This document shows positions 8,392 to 18,326 of a stretch of 64,000 nt of DNA, piece after piece; within the stretch, counting starts at the first letter, position 1; each line of letters opens with the position of its first letter. The notes under the pieces were generated by a model. The model had not been told where the DNA came from, ran no database searches, and saw only the letters and a program-made list of their open reading frames with translations. The translations under genes and the position numbers were made by a program. Source of the DNA: Dictyoglomus sp. NZ13-RE01 (GTDB lineage Bacteria; Dictyoglomota; Dictyoglomia; Dictyoglomales; Dictyoglomaceae); NCBI GenBank assembly GCA_002878375.1, contig NIRF01000002.1, positions 62,001-126,000 of the forward strand, in the 5' to 3' direction.

Positions 8392-9334
8392 ACTCGTATA
8401 AACAAGCCTTTATCTTAGGATCATCTATATTTGTCTTATCGTACCAATAGAAACCACTATCAATAAACTTAGGAAGTTTTTCTCCCTTTATAGCTTTTAC
8501 AGCAGCCTCAACTGCCATATACCCCATTCCTACAGGATTTTGAGTAATTGCTCCTGCCATCAAACCGGACCTGATTGCATCTATTTGTTGTTTTCCAGAG
8601 TCATATCCTATTACAACAATCTTTCCTACTTTCTTCATTTCTTTTACAGCATTGATAACTCCAATGGCAGAGCCCTCATTTGCTCCAAATATTCCTTTCA
8701 AGTTAGGATGTGCTTGAATAATAGCCTTTGTTAAATCTGTAGATTTCAGATGATCACCGCCACCGTATTGAATATCTACAATCTTTATCATTGGATATCT
8801 CTGCTTAATACGATTTACAAATCCATCTCTTCTATCTATTCCTGTTCTACTTACTTGATCATGAACAACCAACGCCACCTCTCCTACTTTCTTGATAAAC
8901 TCTGCCATCTTATCTGCTGCATAACCTGCAGCTTTTATGTTATCAGTTGCCACAGTAGTAACTGGGATGTCACTATCTACACCGGAGTCAAAACCTATAA
9001 CAGGTATTCCCATAGAGCGTGCTTTTTCAAGGTATGGAATTACTGCCTTACTATCTAATGCTGCAATACAAAGTGCTGCTGGCTTCTTAGCTAAAGCTGC
9101 TTGTAACATTTCAATCTGTTTATCAACCATAGCCTCCGATTCTGGTCCTTCAAAAGTTATATCTACATTGAGATCTTTTGCCGCTTTCTCAGCACCACTT
9201 TTTACTGCTTGCCAGAATTGATGCTGGAAACCTTTAGAGATCATAGCTATATAGGGTCTCTCTGCTGCTAATAGTGATAGGGAGAAAAGGAGCAACAAAC
9301 CTAAAATTAGGGAGAGCATTTTAAAACCTTTCAT
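8390..9334 (-). CDS. Sugar ABC transporter substrate-binding protein (RbsB-like)
   Basis: A 314-residue periplasmic binding protein with a signal peptide of ~23 residues ending in LLAAE, then the peripla-BP fold typical of ribose/allose-type carriers (ISKGFQHQFWQAVKSGAEKA, IGFDSG, ATDN, GYDSGKQQIDAIRSG, TQNP). There is no lipobox Cys, so it should be soluble in the periplasm. It is the last gene of a LacI-fucose isomerase-RbsA-RbsC-RbsB operon, so it likely captures the sugar that the isomerase processes (L-fucose, D-arabinose or a related sugar). That assignment is inference from context. Confidence 0.88.
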   Translation of the reverse strand: MKGFKMLSLILGLLLLFSLSLLAAERPYIAMISKGFQHQFWQAVKSGAEKAAKDLNVDITFEGPESEAMVDKQIEMLQAALAKKPAALCIAALDSKAVIPYLEKARSMGIPVIGFDSGVDSDIPVTTVATDNIKAAGYAADKMAEFIKKVGEVALVVHDQVSRTGIDRRDGFVNRIKQRYPMIKIVDIQYGGGDHLKSTDLTKAIIQAHPNLKGIFGANEGSAIGVINAVKEMKKVGKIVVIGYDSGKQQIDAIRSGLMAGAITQNPVGMGYMAVEAAVKAIKGEKLPKFIDSGFYWYDKTNIDDPKIKACLYE

Positions 9335-9399
9335 AGCGAACCCTCCTTAAAATTTAAATTTTTATAATATTTGCCTTTACAGGCAAACATTACCCCCTT

Positions 9400-10377
9400 T
9401 TACCTTTCTGTCCTTCTAATAATATCCAAGTAGACCGCACCAATGACAATTATTCCGCTCACTACTATTTGCCATTCCTGAGGGACAGAAAGTATTCTAA
9501 GACCATTCGTTAATGTACTCATTATGAGAGCTCCAATAACGGTGCCAATAATAGAGCCTTCTCCTCCTCTTAATGATGTACCTCCTATGACCACAGCTGC
9601 AATTGCATCAAGTTCATATCCTTGTCCTAAAGCTGGCTGTGCTGAGTTTAAACGGGATGCCATCAAAACTCCTCCCATTCCTACAAACATACCACACAAA
9701 ATATAGATAATTGTCTTCCATTTATCCACATTTAATCCTGAAAGTCTCGCCGCCTCTTCATTACTTCCTATTGCAAAGTCATATCTTCCTAAAGCGGTCT
9801 TTGTGAGTAAAATATAGGCAATAATAATTGATAAAATAAAAATTAAAATTGCATTAGGAATATCTGCAGATGGAATTATTTTATTAATTAATGAACCCAT
9901 AGCTATTTCATTAAAAGATGGTGCATCACTGTAATATATTGGTCTACATCCAGAAATAACAAGAGCTAATCCCTTTGCTATCATCATCATACCCAAAGTA
10001 GCAATGAACGGAGGTAACTTCATCTTAGAAATAACAATACCATTGATAAAACCACAAAGCATCCCAGTAGCAATTCCACCAATTACTCCTATTATCACAG
10101 GAAGACGCCAAAAAGTAATAAATACTCCACTCATAACTGCAGATAAAGTCATTACAGTTCCTATTGAAAGATCTATTCCTCCTGTAATGATCACAAAAGT
10201 AACTCCTAAAGCCAGCATTCCATTTACACAAGTAGCAAGAATAATTGCGATGACGTTTTCAAAGGTGAGAAAGTTTGGTGATGCCAAAGAGAAAAATAAG
10301 AAAAGCAGAAATAAACTTGCAAACATTAAAAGCTGTCTTAAACTTCCAAACTTTGAAATCTTTTCATTATTTAACAT
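9400..10377 (-). CDS. Sugar ABC transporter permease (RbsC-like)
   Basis: A 325-residue integral membrane protein with about eight to ten helices and the signature of the RbsC/AraH family: VTFVIITGGIDLSIG near the N-terminal third and GGTSLRGGEGSIIGT near residue 260. It forms the membrane channel with the ATPase encoded just upstream (15 bases between the genes) and the binding protein encoded downstream. The length is normal for the family. A G-rich ribosome site (AGGGGG) lies about ten bases before the ATG. Confidence 0.9.
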   Translation of the reverse strand: MLNNEKISKFGSLRQLLMFASLFLLFLFFSLASPNFLTFENVIAIILATCVNGMLALGVTFVIITGGIDLSIGTVMTLSAVMSGVFITFWRLPVIIGVIGGIATGMLCGFINGIVISKMKLPPFIATLGMMMIAKGLALVISGCRPIYYSDAPSFNEIAMGSLINKIIPSADIPNAILIFILSIIIAYILLTKTALGRYDFAIGSNEEAARLSGLNVDKWKTIIYILCGMFVGMGGVLMASRLNSAQPALGQGYELDAIAAVVIGGTSLRGGEGSIIGTVIGALIMSTLTNGLRILSVPQEWQIVVSGIIVIGAVYLDIIRRTER

Positions 10378-10392
10378 TAAAATAATACCCCC

Positions 10393-11886
10393 TTAACTCT
10401 CATAAGCTGTTGCATATCTCATAATAATCTCTTCGGTTAAATTTTTATTTTCCAACTCACCTGTGATTCTACCTTCTCTCATCACTATTACCCTATGGCT
10501 CATCCTCAATATCTCAGGAAGCTCTGAAGAGATCATAATAATAGATTTACCTTCCTTAACTAATTCATTTAACAATTTATAAATCTCATTCTTAGCTCCT
10601 ACATCAATTCCTCTCGTTGGTTCATCAAATATGAGAATATCGCAGTTTTTTAATAACCATTTCGCTAAAATTACTTTTTGTTGATTTCCACCCGATAAAT
10701 TCTTTACCTTTTGCCTTAGAGATGGAGTTCTAATTCTCAACTTCTCTACATATTCCTTACAAACCATTTCAGCTTTTTTCTTATTCAAAAAGAGTAAAAA
10801 ATTTAAGAATTCTTTGAGAGATGGTAAGGTAATGTTTGCCTCAACATCTAAGTCTAACATTAGTCCAAACCTTTTTCTATCCTCAGAAAGATAAGCAATT
10901 CCATTTTTAATTGCATCCGTAGGGCTTTTAATATGTACCTTTCTACCTTTTACATAAATCTCGCCCGAATCAAAAGGATCCGCTCCAAAAATAGCTCTTG
11001 CAACCTCTGTACGACCAGCCCCTACCAATCCAGAAAATCCTAATATTTCCCCTTTTCTCAATTTGAAACTCACGTTTTTAATTTCTCTTCCCCTACTAAG
11101 ATTCTTAACCTCTAAAACAACCTCAGCATCCTCTTCAACTTCCTTTTCTTTTAAAGTTTCATAAATCTCTCTTCCTACCATCATACTTATAATCTCATCT
11201 ATTGTAGTTTCGCTCATTTTGACTGTTCCTATATACTGACCATCTCTCATAACTGTAACTCTATCTGCAATTTCTTTTAGCTCTTCTAATCTATGAGAAA
11301 TATATATAATCCCTATCCCTTGGCTCTTCAGCTTTCTTATTATGTTAAAAAGCTCCTCAGTCTCAGAAATACTAAGAGCAGCTGTTGGTTCATCAAAAAT
11401 AATCACTTCCGCGTTGTATGATAAAGCCTTTGCGATCTCTACCATTTGTTGTTTTCCTACTGTTAAATCTGCAACTTTAGCTTTTGGATCTATATTCATA
11501 TGAAGAGTATCCAATAGTTCTTTTGTTCTCCTATTAATTTCTTCCTCATCTATGAAAAATGGAATTTTCTTATTTCTTGGCTCTCTCCCAATAAATATAT
11601 TTTGAGCTACTGTAAGATGAGGCATTAAATTCAAGTCCTGATAAACAATACTTATTCCCATTTCCTGAGCTACTCTTGGATTAGGAATTTCAACTTCTTT
11701 TCCTTTATAAATAATTCTTCCACCATCTTTCCTGTATACTCCTGTTAGGATTTTCATAAGTGTAGACTTTCCAGCCCCATTCTCGCCAACTAAAGCGTGT
11801 ACTTCACCACTCCTAAGTTCAAATCTTGCATTCCGAAGGGCGTGAACTCCAGGGAAACTCTTCTCTATACCTTCCATCAAAACCAA
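10393..11886 (-). CDS. Sugar ABC transporter ATP-binding protein (RbsA-like)
   Basis: A 497-residue double ATPase of the RbsA/MglA/XylG type. The first domain has Walker A GENGAGKST, the signature near LTVGKQQMVEIAKAL and Walker B VIIFDEPTAAL. The second has the degenerate Walker A usual for this family (GLVGAGRTE) and an intact LSGGNQQK. The only standard start is the TTG at 11886, but it lies over 20 bases from the ribosome site. An in-frame ATA at 11901-11899 sits exactly seven bases after GGAGG and would add five residues (reading M-SDNI). The ATPase powers import with the adjacent permease and binding protein. Confidence 0.92.
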   Translation of the reverse strand: MVLMEGIEKSFPGVHALRNARFELRSGEVHALVGENGAGKSTLMKILTGVYRKDGGRIIYKGKEVEIPNPRVAQEMGISIVYQDLNLMPHLTVAQNIFIGREPRNKKIPFFIDEEEINRRTKELLDTLHMNIDPKAKVADLTVGKQQMVEIAKALSYNAEVIIFDEPTAALSISETEELFNIIRKLKSQGIGIIYISHRLEELKEIADRVTVMRDGQYIGTVKMSETTIDEIISMMVGREIYETLKEKEVEEDAEVVLEVKNLSRGREIKNVSFKLRKGEILGFSGLVGAGRTEVARAIFGADPFDSGEIYVKGRKVHIKSPTDAIKNGIAYLSEDRKRFGLMLDLDVEANITLPSLKEFLNFLLFLNKKKAEMVCKEYVEKLRIRTPSLRQKVKNLSGGNQQKVILAKWLLKNCDILIFDEPTRGIDVGAKNEIYKLLNELVKEGKSIIMISSELPEILRMSHRVIVMREGRITGELENKNLTEEIIMRYATAYES

Positions 11887-11930
11887 AATATTGTCAGATA
11901 TAATTCCACCTCCCTAATTACAATGTGTGA

Positions 11931-13736
11931 TTAAACCTTCTTGTAAAGAGGTCCTAAAGTTTTGCATGCTCTAAAATCTGCTCCTTCTAAATCTTCGGTT
12001 CCAAACATACTCCACATGCTTGGTCTAAATATTCTTTCCTCCTCAACATTATGCATACAAACAGGAATTCTTAATATAGAAGCTAAAGTTAGGAATAAAT
12101 CTCCTACATGTCCATAGGTAATATTGCAATGATTAGCTCCCCAGTTCTCCATAACACTATAAACACTTCTAAAAGCTCCTTTTCCTGTTAATTTTGGCAC
12201 AAACCAAGTTGTTGGCCATGTAGGGTCAGTTCTTCTATCAAGAACTTCATGAACCTGAGGAGGAAGTTCTACAGTATAGCCTTCTGCAATCTGTAAGACC
12301 GGTCCTAAACCCTTTACTATGTTCAATCTGGAAATAGTAACAGGCATATTTCCCTTAGTAACAAATTTTGTAGAAAATCCACCACCTCTAAAATATCCTA
12401 AATTAGCATAACAAAATCTCGTTGCTTCCAAACATTTCATTACCTCTTCTTCAGTTATTTCCCAGAATGGTTTTATTCCCGGTTTTCCATTTATCTCTTC
12501 TTCTCCTGTACCATCAAGAGCAGCAGGACCAGAATTTATCAAATGTATAACACCAAATTGGGCAAGACCCTCTGGTTTCCATCCTGTAACCCTATAAATT
12601 GCTTCAGGACTCCAATAGGTCCTCACATCTGCGAAAATTTGAGCAGTATTTGTAAGTAAATGACCAAACAACATGCAAACTCCATTTAAGCTATCATTTT
12701 CTGTGGCAAGAATATATGGTTGTCTTAATCCATTCCAATCAAAGGAAGAATTAAGAATTGCTTCCATAAAATCTCCATTTGGGAAATGATCTGTCCATTG
12801 ACGTTGTCCCTGAAATCCTGCAACTATTGCATTATGTCCCAAACTTTCTTCCGGAAATCCTTTTGCTTCTAATTTTCTATTTCCTACCATAAGATCTCTT
12901 GTAATTATTGCCATTTTAACTACAAATTCCCAAACTTCTCTTTTCTTCTCTGGACTTACTCTTTTTTCAGGTGGATTTGGATCCTCTCCTTCTTTACAAT
13001 ATTTTTGAACCCACTCCATTGCTTTCTTAAACTCTTCCTCATCATAAATACCTTCTTCAATTCTCCTTATTATTTCAGTCATATCTACATATTCAACTCT
13101 CATTCCCAAATAATCCTCAAAAAAGTCAGGATCAACAATAGAACCTGCAATTCCCATAGAAACACTTCCAATAGACAGATAGGATTTATTTTTCATAATG
13201 GAAACTGCAAGCCCACTCTTCACAAATTTTAATATCTTCTCCTGTACATCACTTGGAATTGAAAAATCATCCTTATCCTGCACATCTTTTCCATAGATTT
13301 TGAAAACTGGAAGCCCCTTTTGATTATGAGCAGCAGAAACAGCTGCAAGATAAACAGCACCTGGTCTTTCCGTTCCATTAAATCCCCAAACAGCCTTAGG
13401 TATATCTATACTCATATCCATAGTCTCTGATCCATAACACCAGCAAGGAGTAACCGTAATAGAAACTCCAACCCCTTCCTTTTTGAAAAGCTCATCTGCC
13501 ATTCTTGCCTCTACAACTCCACCTATACATCTTGGAGGTATAACACATTTAACTCTTTCTCCATTTGGAAGATAAACATTATTCTCTATAAATTCAGCCA
13601 CTGCTTTTGCAAGTCTCATTGTTTGCTCTTCGAGGGATTCCCTAACTCCGCCATATCTACCATCAATAGTAGGTCTAATACCTATCTTGGGGTAATCCTC
13701 AACAAATCTTTTTTCTCCTTTCAAAACTGGAATCAT
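11931..13736 (-). CDS. fucI: L-fucose isomerase
   Basis: A 601-residue protein that matches the FucI family along its length: [16 protein letters not shown] near the start, [16 protein letters not shown] near 307-322, ATENDSLNG with Glu346, [12 protein letters not shown] with Asp370, and NWGANH with His536. These correspond to the three Mn2+/catalytic residues known from E. coli FucI (Glu337, Asp361, His528). The enzyme interconverts L-fucose with L-fuculose and often D-arabinose with D-ribulose. It is the first enzyme gene after the LacI regulator and precedes an importer, consistent with uptake and use of such a sugar. No kinase or aldolase for the next steps is in the window. Confidence 0.93.
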   Translation of the reverse strand: MIPVLKGEKRFVEDYPKIGIRPTIDGRYGGVRESLEEQTMRLAKAVAEFIENNVYLPNGERVKCVIPPRCIGGVVEARMADELFKKEGVGVSITVTPCWCYGSETMDMSIDIPKAVWGFNGTERPGAVYLAAVSAAHNQKGLPVFKIYGKDVQDKDDFSIPSDVQEKILKFVKSGLAVSIMKNKSYLSIGSVSMGIAGSIVDPDFFEDYLGMRVEYVDMTEIIRRIEEGIYDEEEFKKAMEWVQKYCKEGEDPNPPEKRVSPEKKREVWEFVVKMAIITRDLMVGNRKLEAKGFPEESLGHNAIVAGFQGQRQWTDHFPNGDFMEAILNSSFDWNGLRQPYILATENDSLNGVCMLFGHLLTNTAQIFADVRTYWSPEAIYRVTGWKPEGLAQFGVIHLINSGPAALDGTGEEEINGKPGIKPFWEITEEEVMKCLEATRFCYANLGYFRGGGFSTKFVTKGNMPVTISRLNIVKGLGPVLQIAEGYTVELPPQVHEVLDRRTDPTWPTTWFVPKLTGKGAFRSVYSVMENWGANHCNITYGHVGDLFLTLASILRIPVCMHNVEEERIFRPSMWSMFGTEDLEGADFRACKTLGPLYKKV

Positions 13737-13757
13737 TAATTAACACTCCTTTCATAA

Positions 13758-14780
13758 TTATTTTTTAGGGGGAGCTGTCGAGCTCCTAATTATTAATTCG
13801 GGTTTAAGCAAGATTTCTCTCTTTTCCTTTATCTTATCCTTATTTTCAATACGCCTTATAAGAAGTTCAGTAGCAAGTACTCCCATAGTATATGCAGGTT
13901 GCTTTACTACAGTAAGAAAAGGATATACTTCTGACAAACTTTCCACATCATCAAAGGAAACTAAAGAAATATCATCGGGAATTTTTAGTCCCATCTCCCT
14001 TATAGCCAAAATAGCTCCTATCGCCATAAGGTTATTTCCTCCAAAAATTGCAGTAGGAGGCTCCTTCAAGCTTAAAAGCTCTTTGGTTAATCTATAACCA
14101 TCTTCTTTTGAAAATTTTGAATTCTCATTAATTTTAATTAGGCTCTCATCTATTGGAATGTTATATTCTCTAAAGGCTCTCTTATAACCTTCTATTCTAT
14201 CCACAGCAGTAGAAATATGTTTGCTTCCTACGACAATTCCTATCCTTCTATGACCTAAATCAAGTAAATGTTTTGTAAGTAAATAAGCCCCCTCTATGCT
14301 ATCTCCCCTAACAATATCCACATCATCTAAACCTTCAATAGTTCTATCAATTAAAACCAATGGAATATTTCTTAAAAATACAGATTTTAATGGACTTTTC
14401 CTTCCAGATGCAGAGGTAAAAATCAAACCATCAACCTTGTTTCTTGACAAAACTTCTATATACATAAGTTCCTTATCTGGATTTTCATCGGTATTACATA
14501 AGATGACTGTAAAATGTTTTGCGATAGCTGTATCTTCCACACCTCTTGCTATAGTAGTAAAAAATGGGTTTGTAATATCTGAAATTACAAGACCTATAGT
14601 TGCGGTTTTTTTCAGGGTTAAGCTACGAGCTATAGAGTTTGGCACATAACCCAATTCTTCAATAGCCTTCAAAACCCTTTCTCGGGTACTTTGCTTCACA
14701 TTTCTTTTGCCATTAATTACCCGAGAAACAGTCATTACAGATACACCAGCTTTTTTGGCAACATCATGAATTGTTACCAT
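13758..14780 (-). CDS. LacI-family transcriptional regulator of the sugar operon
   Basis: A 340-residue LacI/GalR repressor. Residues 1-50 form the DNA-binding domain (TIHDVAKKAGVSVMTVSRVING followed by the hinge helix), and a periplasmic-binding-protein-like effector domain follows (TIGLVISDITNPFF, GGNNLMAIGAI, PDDISLVSFDD). It is the first gene of the operon with fucI and the transporter genes; the gap to fucI is 21 bases. A palindromic operator sits on its own start site, so it probably represses the whole operon until the sugar or a metabolite is present. Confidence 0.92.
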   Translation of the reverse strand: MVTIHDVAKKAGVSVMTVSRVINGKRNVKQSTRERVLKAIEELGYVPNSIARSLTLKKTATIGLVISDITNPFFTTIARGVEDTAIAKHFTVILCNTDENPDKELMYIEVLSRNKVDGLIFTSASGRKSPLKSVFLRNIPLVLIDRTIEGLDDVDIVRGDSIEGAYLLTKHLLDLGHRRIGIVVGSKHISTAVDRIEGYKRAFREYNIPIDESLIKINENSKFSKEDGYRLTKELLSLKEPPTAIFGGNNLMAIGAILAIREMGLKIPDDISLVSFDDVESLSEVYPFLTVVKQPAYTMGVLATELLIRRIENKDKIKEKREILLKPELIIRSSTAPPKK

Positions 14781-14799
14781 ATCTTTAAATTTAATTTTT

Positions 14800-14841
14800 T
14801 GTTAACGATAACATTATACTATAAAAAAAATAAAAAGTCAA
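14800..14841 (-). promoter_or_regulatory. Promoter and LacI-type operator of the fucose operon
   Basis: On the minus strand a textbook promoter reads -35 TTGACT (14841-14836), 17 bases, -10 TATAAT (14818-14813). Immediately downstream, covering the expected start point, is TGTTAACGATAACA (14800-14813, plus-strand spelling), a 14-base palindrome with a CG centre and one mismatch, the hallmark of LacI/GalR operators. It lies 20 bases before the regulator's ATG, so the gene is likely autoregulated. Confidence 0.85.
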
Positions 14842-14881
14842 AAATTTTTACATATCAAATTGAAAAAAAAGAAAAATATAA

Positions 14882-14910
14882 ATAAAAAAAGCAGGGCAAG
14901 AGCCCTGCTT
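14882..14910 (-). terminator. Rho-independent terminator of the gene at 14938
   Basis: Minus-strand reading gives AAGCAGGGC, a four-base loop, GCCCTGCTT and then a run of seven T. The nine-bp stem (14889-14897 with 14902-14910) ends transcription from the envelope-protein gene. Confidence 0.88.
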
Positions 14911-14937
14911 GAAAATAGCGAAAATAAAGAATAATGC

Positions 14938-15447
14938 TTAGAAGTTAACCAAACTAAACCCAAAGATTATTGGCCAAGGCCAGAAATAAACATACATATA
15001 GGAGCCTTTAGAATTAGTAGGAGTATATATACTGAGGTAAATATCAAAATCAACATAATCTTTATGATACTGCCCAATATTTATCAAATTAGCAGTTAAA
15101 TAAGCTCCTACTGCAGGGTACCACTTTCGACTCAACAAATTAAAGGACCACTGTTTTAAGAGATATATTGCCTCAAGATTAGCACCAATAGAAAAAACAC
15201 TCCCTACATCTTGCATAGATAGAAAACTGGCCGTCGGACCAAAAAATACATACAATCCTTCAACCCCCTGAATTGGAAGACCAATCTCATAATCACCAGC
15301 CACACCAAAAATTAATGGATAAACAGGATAAACTATGACGGCCCCACCATATTTTGAAGAAGGGAAATTCACCCCAAAAATCTCAAAAGCATAGGAAAAA
15401 GATATTAAAGAGGAAATTATAATTATGAAAGCCAAAATTTTTTTCAT
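14938..15447 (-). CDS. Predicted exported envelope protein, unknown
   Basis: The start at 15447 (MKKILAF) is preferred over a longer frame from 15498, because it has a G-rich ribosome site (AGGGGG) about nine bases away and gives a proper signal peptide ending SYAFE. The mature ~147 residues are rich in aromatic and glycine residues with alternating hydrophobic stretches (YPVYPLIFGVAGDYEIGLP, WSFNLLSRKWYPAVGAYL) and end in F, like small outer-membrane beta-barrels. No family recognised. It has its own terminator. Upstream, between it and the NlpC gene, lies a degenerate CRISPR-like repeat. Confidence 0.6.
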   Translation of the reverse strand: MKKILAFIIIISSLISFSYAFEIFGVNFPSSKYGGAVIVYPVYPLIFGVAGDYEIGLPIQGVEGLYVFFGPTASFLSMQDVGSVFSIGANLEAIYLLKQWSFNLLSRKWYPAVGAYLTANLINIGQYHKDYVDFDIYLSIYTPTNSKGSYMYVYFWPWPIIFGFSLVNF

Positions 15448-15533
15448 ACAATTTAACCCCCTAAATTTAAAGAATTTACAAATTCTTTTATACCACATTC
15501 AACCTTAAATTGTCAATTAAATTTTTAAAATTT

Positions 15534-15563
15534 CTTTAAATACCTTGTAGGCGAGCTAAAAAC
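15534..15563 (-). repeat. Orphan degenerate CRISPR repeat
   Basis: Aligning these 30 bases with the array consensus gives 25 identities, including an unbroken run TAGGCGAGCTA. It lies about 637 bases beyond the trailer end of the array, in the same orientation, with the NlpC gene between. It is in a 94-base non-coding gap. It may be a relic of a longer array or a repeat-derived element. Confidence 0.75.
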
Positions 15564-15592
15564 TCTTATTTTTATCTGCTTCTTCCCATTCT

Positions 15593-16132
15593 TTAATAAA
15601 TAATCAATAATCTGCCAAAGCATATTTCACTTGAAATCTCACTTTCTCCTATTACAACTGCCCCCTTAACTGAAGAAGCATTCACATATTGAACATAATT
15701 ACTCTTAACCTCAATTACAAGTCCTCCATGTGATATCTTGCCTTCTGAATTTCGCCAAAAGATTATGTCGCCAGGATTAACATCTTGTATTGAGATGTGT
15801 TTTGTGTTGTAAATATAAAGCTCTTCTATATTCACATCAGGCACTGTGCTAAACCCAAGTCTGAATTTCAACTCTGGAATAACCTGTTTATAAGCCCAAA
15901 CGATTAAGCCAGAGCAATCAAACTTGTCTGGTCCTCGCGCTCCGTATTCATAAGGAGTTCCTAATTTCTCCAACGCTTTCTGTAATGCTAAATAAGATTG
16001 CTCTTGAGTAGCCTCTACTACATTAATCTTAACGCAACCACTCAAGAAAATTAGTAGTAGCGATATAACTAAAACGACTTTATAATTTCTTTTAATCTTA
16101 AAAATTCTTCTTAGCTTAACTATTCTTGGCAA
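15593..16132 (-). CDS. NlpC/P60 family lipoprotein, peptidoglycan hydrolase
   Basis: A 179-residue protein. The only suitable start is a TTG at 16132 behind AGGTGG. Residues 1-33 are a long basic N-region, a hydrophobic stretch and the lipobox LSGC (Cys33), so it should be a lipoprotein. The catalytic domain shows the NlpC/P60 cysteine in KFDCSGLIVWAY (Cys73) and the histidine in SHGGLVIEV (His135). Such enzymes cut the D-Glu-to-diamino-acid bond in cell-wall stem peptides. It starts only 67 bases beyond the CRISPR array and on the strand the array is expected to be read from, so array transcripts could run into it. Confidence 0.85.
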   Translation of the reverse strand: MPRIVKLRRIFKIKRNYKVVLVISLLLIFLSGCVKINVVEATQEQSYLALQKALEKLGTPYEYGARGPDKFDCSGLIVWAYKQVIPELKFRLGFSTVPDVNIEELYIYNTKHISIQDVNPGDIIFWRNSEGKISHGGLVIEVKSNYVQYVNASSVKGAVVIGESEISSEICFGRLLIIY

Positions 16133-16199
16133 TGTAAAATCACCACCTGAGGGGAGGAATAGTACATAACACTAATATCCATAATTTTATAAAAATTCT

Positions 16200-18295
16200 G
16201 TTTCAATCCCTTATAGGCGAGCTACAAATCTAATTGATATTTCTCCGCCTCCATAGATGGATATTGTTTCAATCCCTTATAGGCGAGCTACAAATATATG
16301 GAATCATTGCAAAAGTTTTAGTTATCACAGAGTTTCAATCCCTTATAGGCGAGCTACAAATTTGGGACTATGCCCCAAGCGGTCGCAAGGTTCCAAGTTT
16401 CAATCCCTTATAGGCGAGCTACAAATCGGGCGTTTTTATTTTTGTGTTTTTATTTTTGATAGTTTCAATCCCTTATAGGCGAGCTACAAATTTCCTTAAT
16501 ACTTGCTTTAATTGTCAGTTATCTTGCGTTTCAATCCCTTATAGGCGAGCTACAAATCTGAAAGCATAAATTGTAGGTGCACAGTTGCTGCAGGTTTCAA
16601 TCCCTTATAGGCGAGCTACAAACAGCAAAAATATTAGAATTAGACGCTACTTTACGCAAGTTTCAATCCCTTATAGGCGAGCTACAAACTGCAAAACAGG
16701 CGTCCCTTTCTTTTTGCTCGCCTATAGTTTCAATCCCTTATAGGCGAGCTACAAACAAACAATTGCACGCTTAGAACAATTTGGGCAACAACTGTTTCAA
16801 TCCCTTATAGGCGAGCTACAAACTAGCAAGAATGGCGAAACTTCTTACACAGAAGCGAAGTTTCAATCCCTTATAGGCGAGCTACAAACATATAGAAGGC
16901 GGGCACTTCTACACCTAATTGTCTTGTGTTTCAATCCCTTATAGGCGAGCTACAAACATAGTTGAAGTCCCTGATGATGTAGGGGAAAGGTTATGTTTCA
17001 ATCCCTTATAGGCGAGCTACAAACCGTAAAGAGTTCTATGTATATGAGAACTATGATTTCAAGTTTCAATCCCTTATAGGCGAGCTACAAACACCCTCTC
17101 ACTTGAGATATAACTCTCTCAAAGAGTTTGTTTCAATCCCTTATAGGCGAGCTACAAACCACTTAAGAAGTTTACTTCTAATGTAGTAGGAGAAAGTTTC
17201 AATCCCTTATAGGCGAGCTACAAACGATTTGAATTATTACAATTTAACGGATGTCGGGAGTAGTTTCAATCCCTTATAGGCGAGCTACAAACTAAGAAAT
17301 ATGTTAGGTTAGTATTAACCCCATCAAGGTTTCAATCCCTTATAGGCGAGCTACAAACAGTATGTTTTTAAAGATATGGAAAGAAACCTTTTAAAGTTTC
17401 AATCCCTTATAGGCGAGCTACAAACAATTATAAATCTTATCTTCGTCTATATCATATCTTTGTTTCAATCCCTTATAGGCGAGCTACAAACGTAATGTCT
17501 TGGAGCATGCCCATGAAATCATTTAAAACTGTTTCAATCCCTTATAGGCGAGCTACAAACTCCCTTCGCTACTATCTCTACTTCAAATCTTACTGTTTCG
17601 TTTCAATCCCTTATAGGCGAGCTACAAACTTACCTAACGCTATATCTTGGTCATTTGGATTAGGAGTTTCAATCCCTTATAGGCGAGCTACAAACTAGCT
17701 CTTGCAATGATAAGACTTTCCCTTCGGGCAACCGTTTCAATCCCTTATAGGCGAGCTACAAACTCATTGGCGTCAAGGGAAGCATGAAGAAGCCTATAAG
17801 TTTCAATCCCTTATAGGCGAGCTACAAACTACGAGTTTGAGGGTTGGGTATTTTCAAAAGTTATTCGTTTCAATCCCTTATAGGCGAGCTACAAACAGAA
17901 AATTATACTTTTGAACCATCTTCCGAAACCGAAGGTTTCAATCCCTTATAGGCGAGCTACAAACCATCTAAAGCAGTGCCAGATAAATTAGCTATTGAGA
18001 GTTTCAATCCCTTATAGGCGAGCTACAAACCTAAATATTTTGCTATTCCTTTAAATACTATAATTGTTTCAATCCCTTATAGGCGAGCTACAAACTAAAA
18101 CCTATCTGGATAGAGGGGGACGAAAGAAATGCGGTTTCAATCCCTTATAGGCGAGCTACAAACTTAGCCAAGAAGGTGATGTCCTCTGAAGTCAATTCAG
18201 TTTCAATCCCTTATAGGCGAGCTACAAACCATACTTTTAATAACCTGTCAAGTGCTTTTATTTTTGTTTCAATCCCTTATAGGCGAGCTACAAAC
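16200..18295 (-). CRISPR. CRISPR array, 32 repeats of 30 bp, 31 spacers
   Basis: The 30-base repeat starts GTTTCAATCCC, contains TTATAGGCGAGC and ends TACAAAC (plus-strand spelling). It recurs 32 times with a period of 65-69, leaving spacers of 35-39 bases. The reverse complement ends in ATTGAAAC, the 5' handle of type I/III crRNAs, so the array is read leftward (minus) from a leader right of 18357. The six leftmost repeats (16200-16557) end in T instead of C; all others are identical. No cas gene lies in the window, so processing proteins must be encoded elsewhere. One spacer (16690-16726) ends in an inverted copy of the repeat core. Confidence 0.98.
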
Positions 18296-18326
18296 CCGTT
18301 AATCCCGCAAAAAATCTACAATTTAA

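Noticed and set aside
13005-13232. Plus-strand ORF within fucI
   Set aside because: Antisense shadow of the isomerase gene.
16257-17698. ORFs running through the CRISPR array (repeating VSIPYRRATN peptides)
   Set aside because: They are translations of the repeat unit; the 30-base repeat with unique spacers is a CRISPR array.
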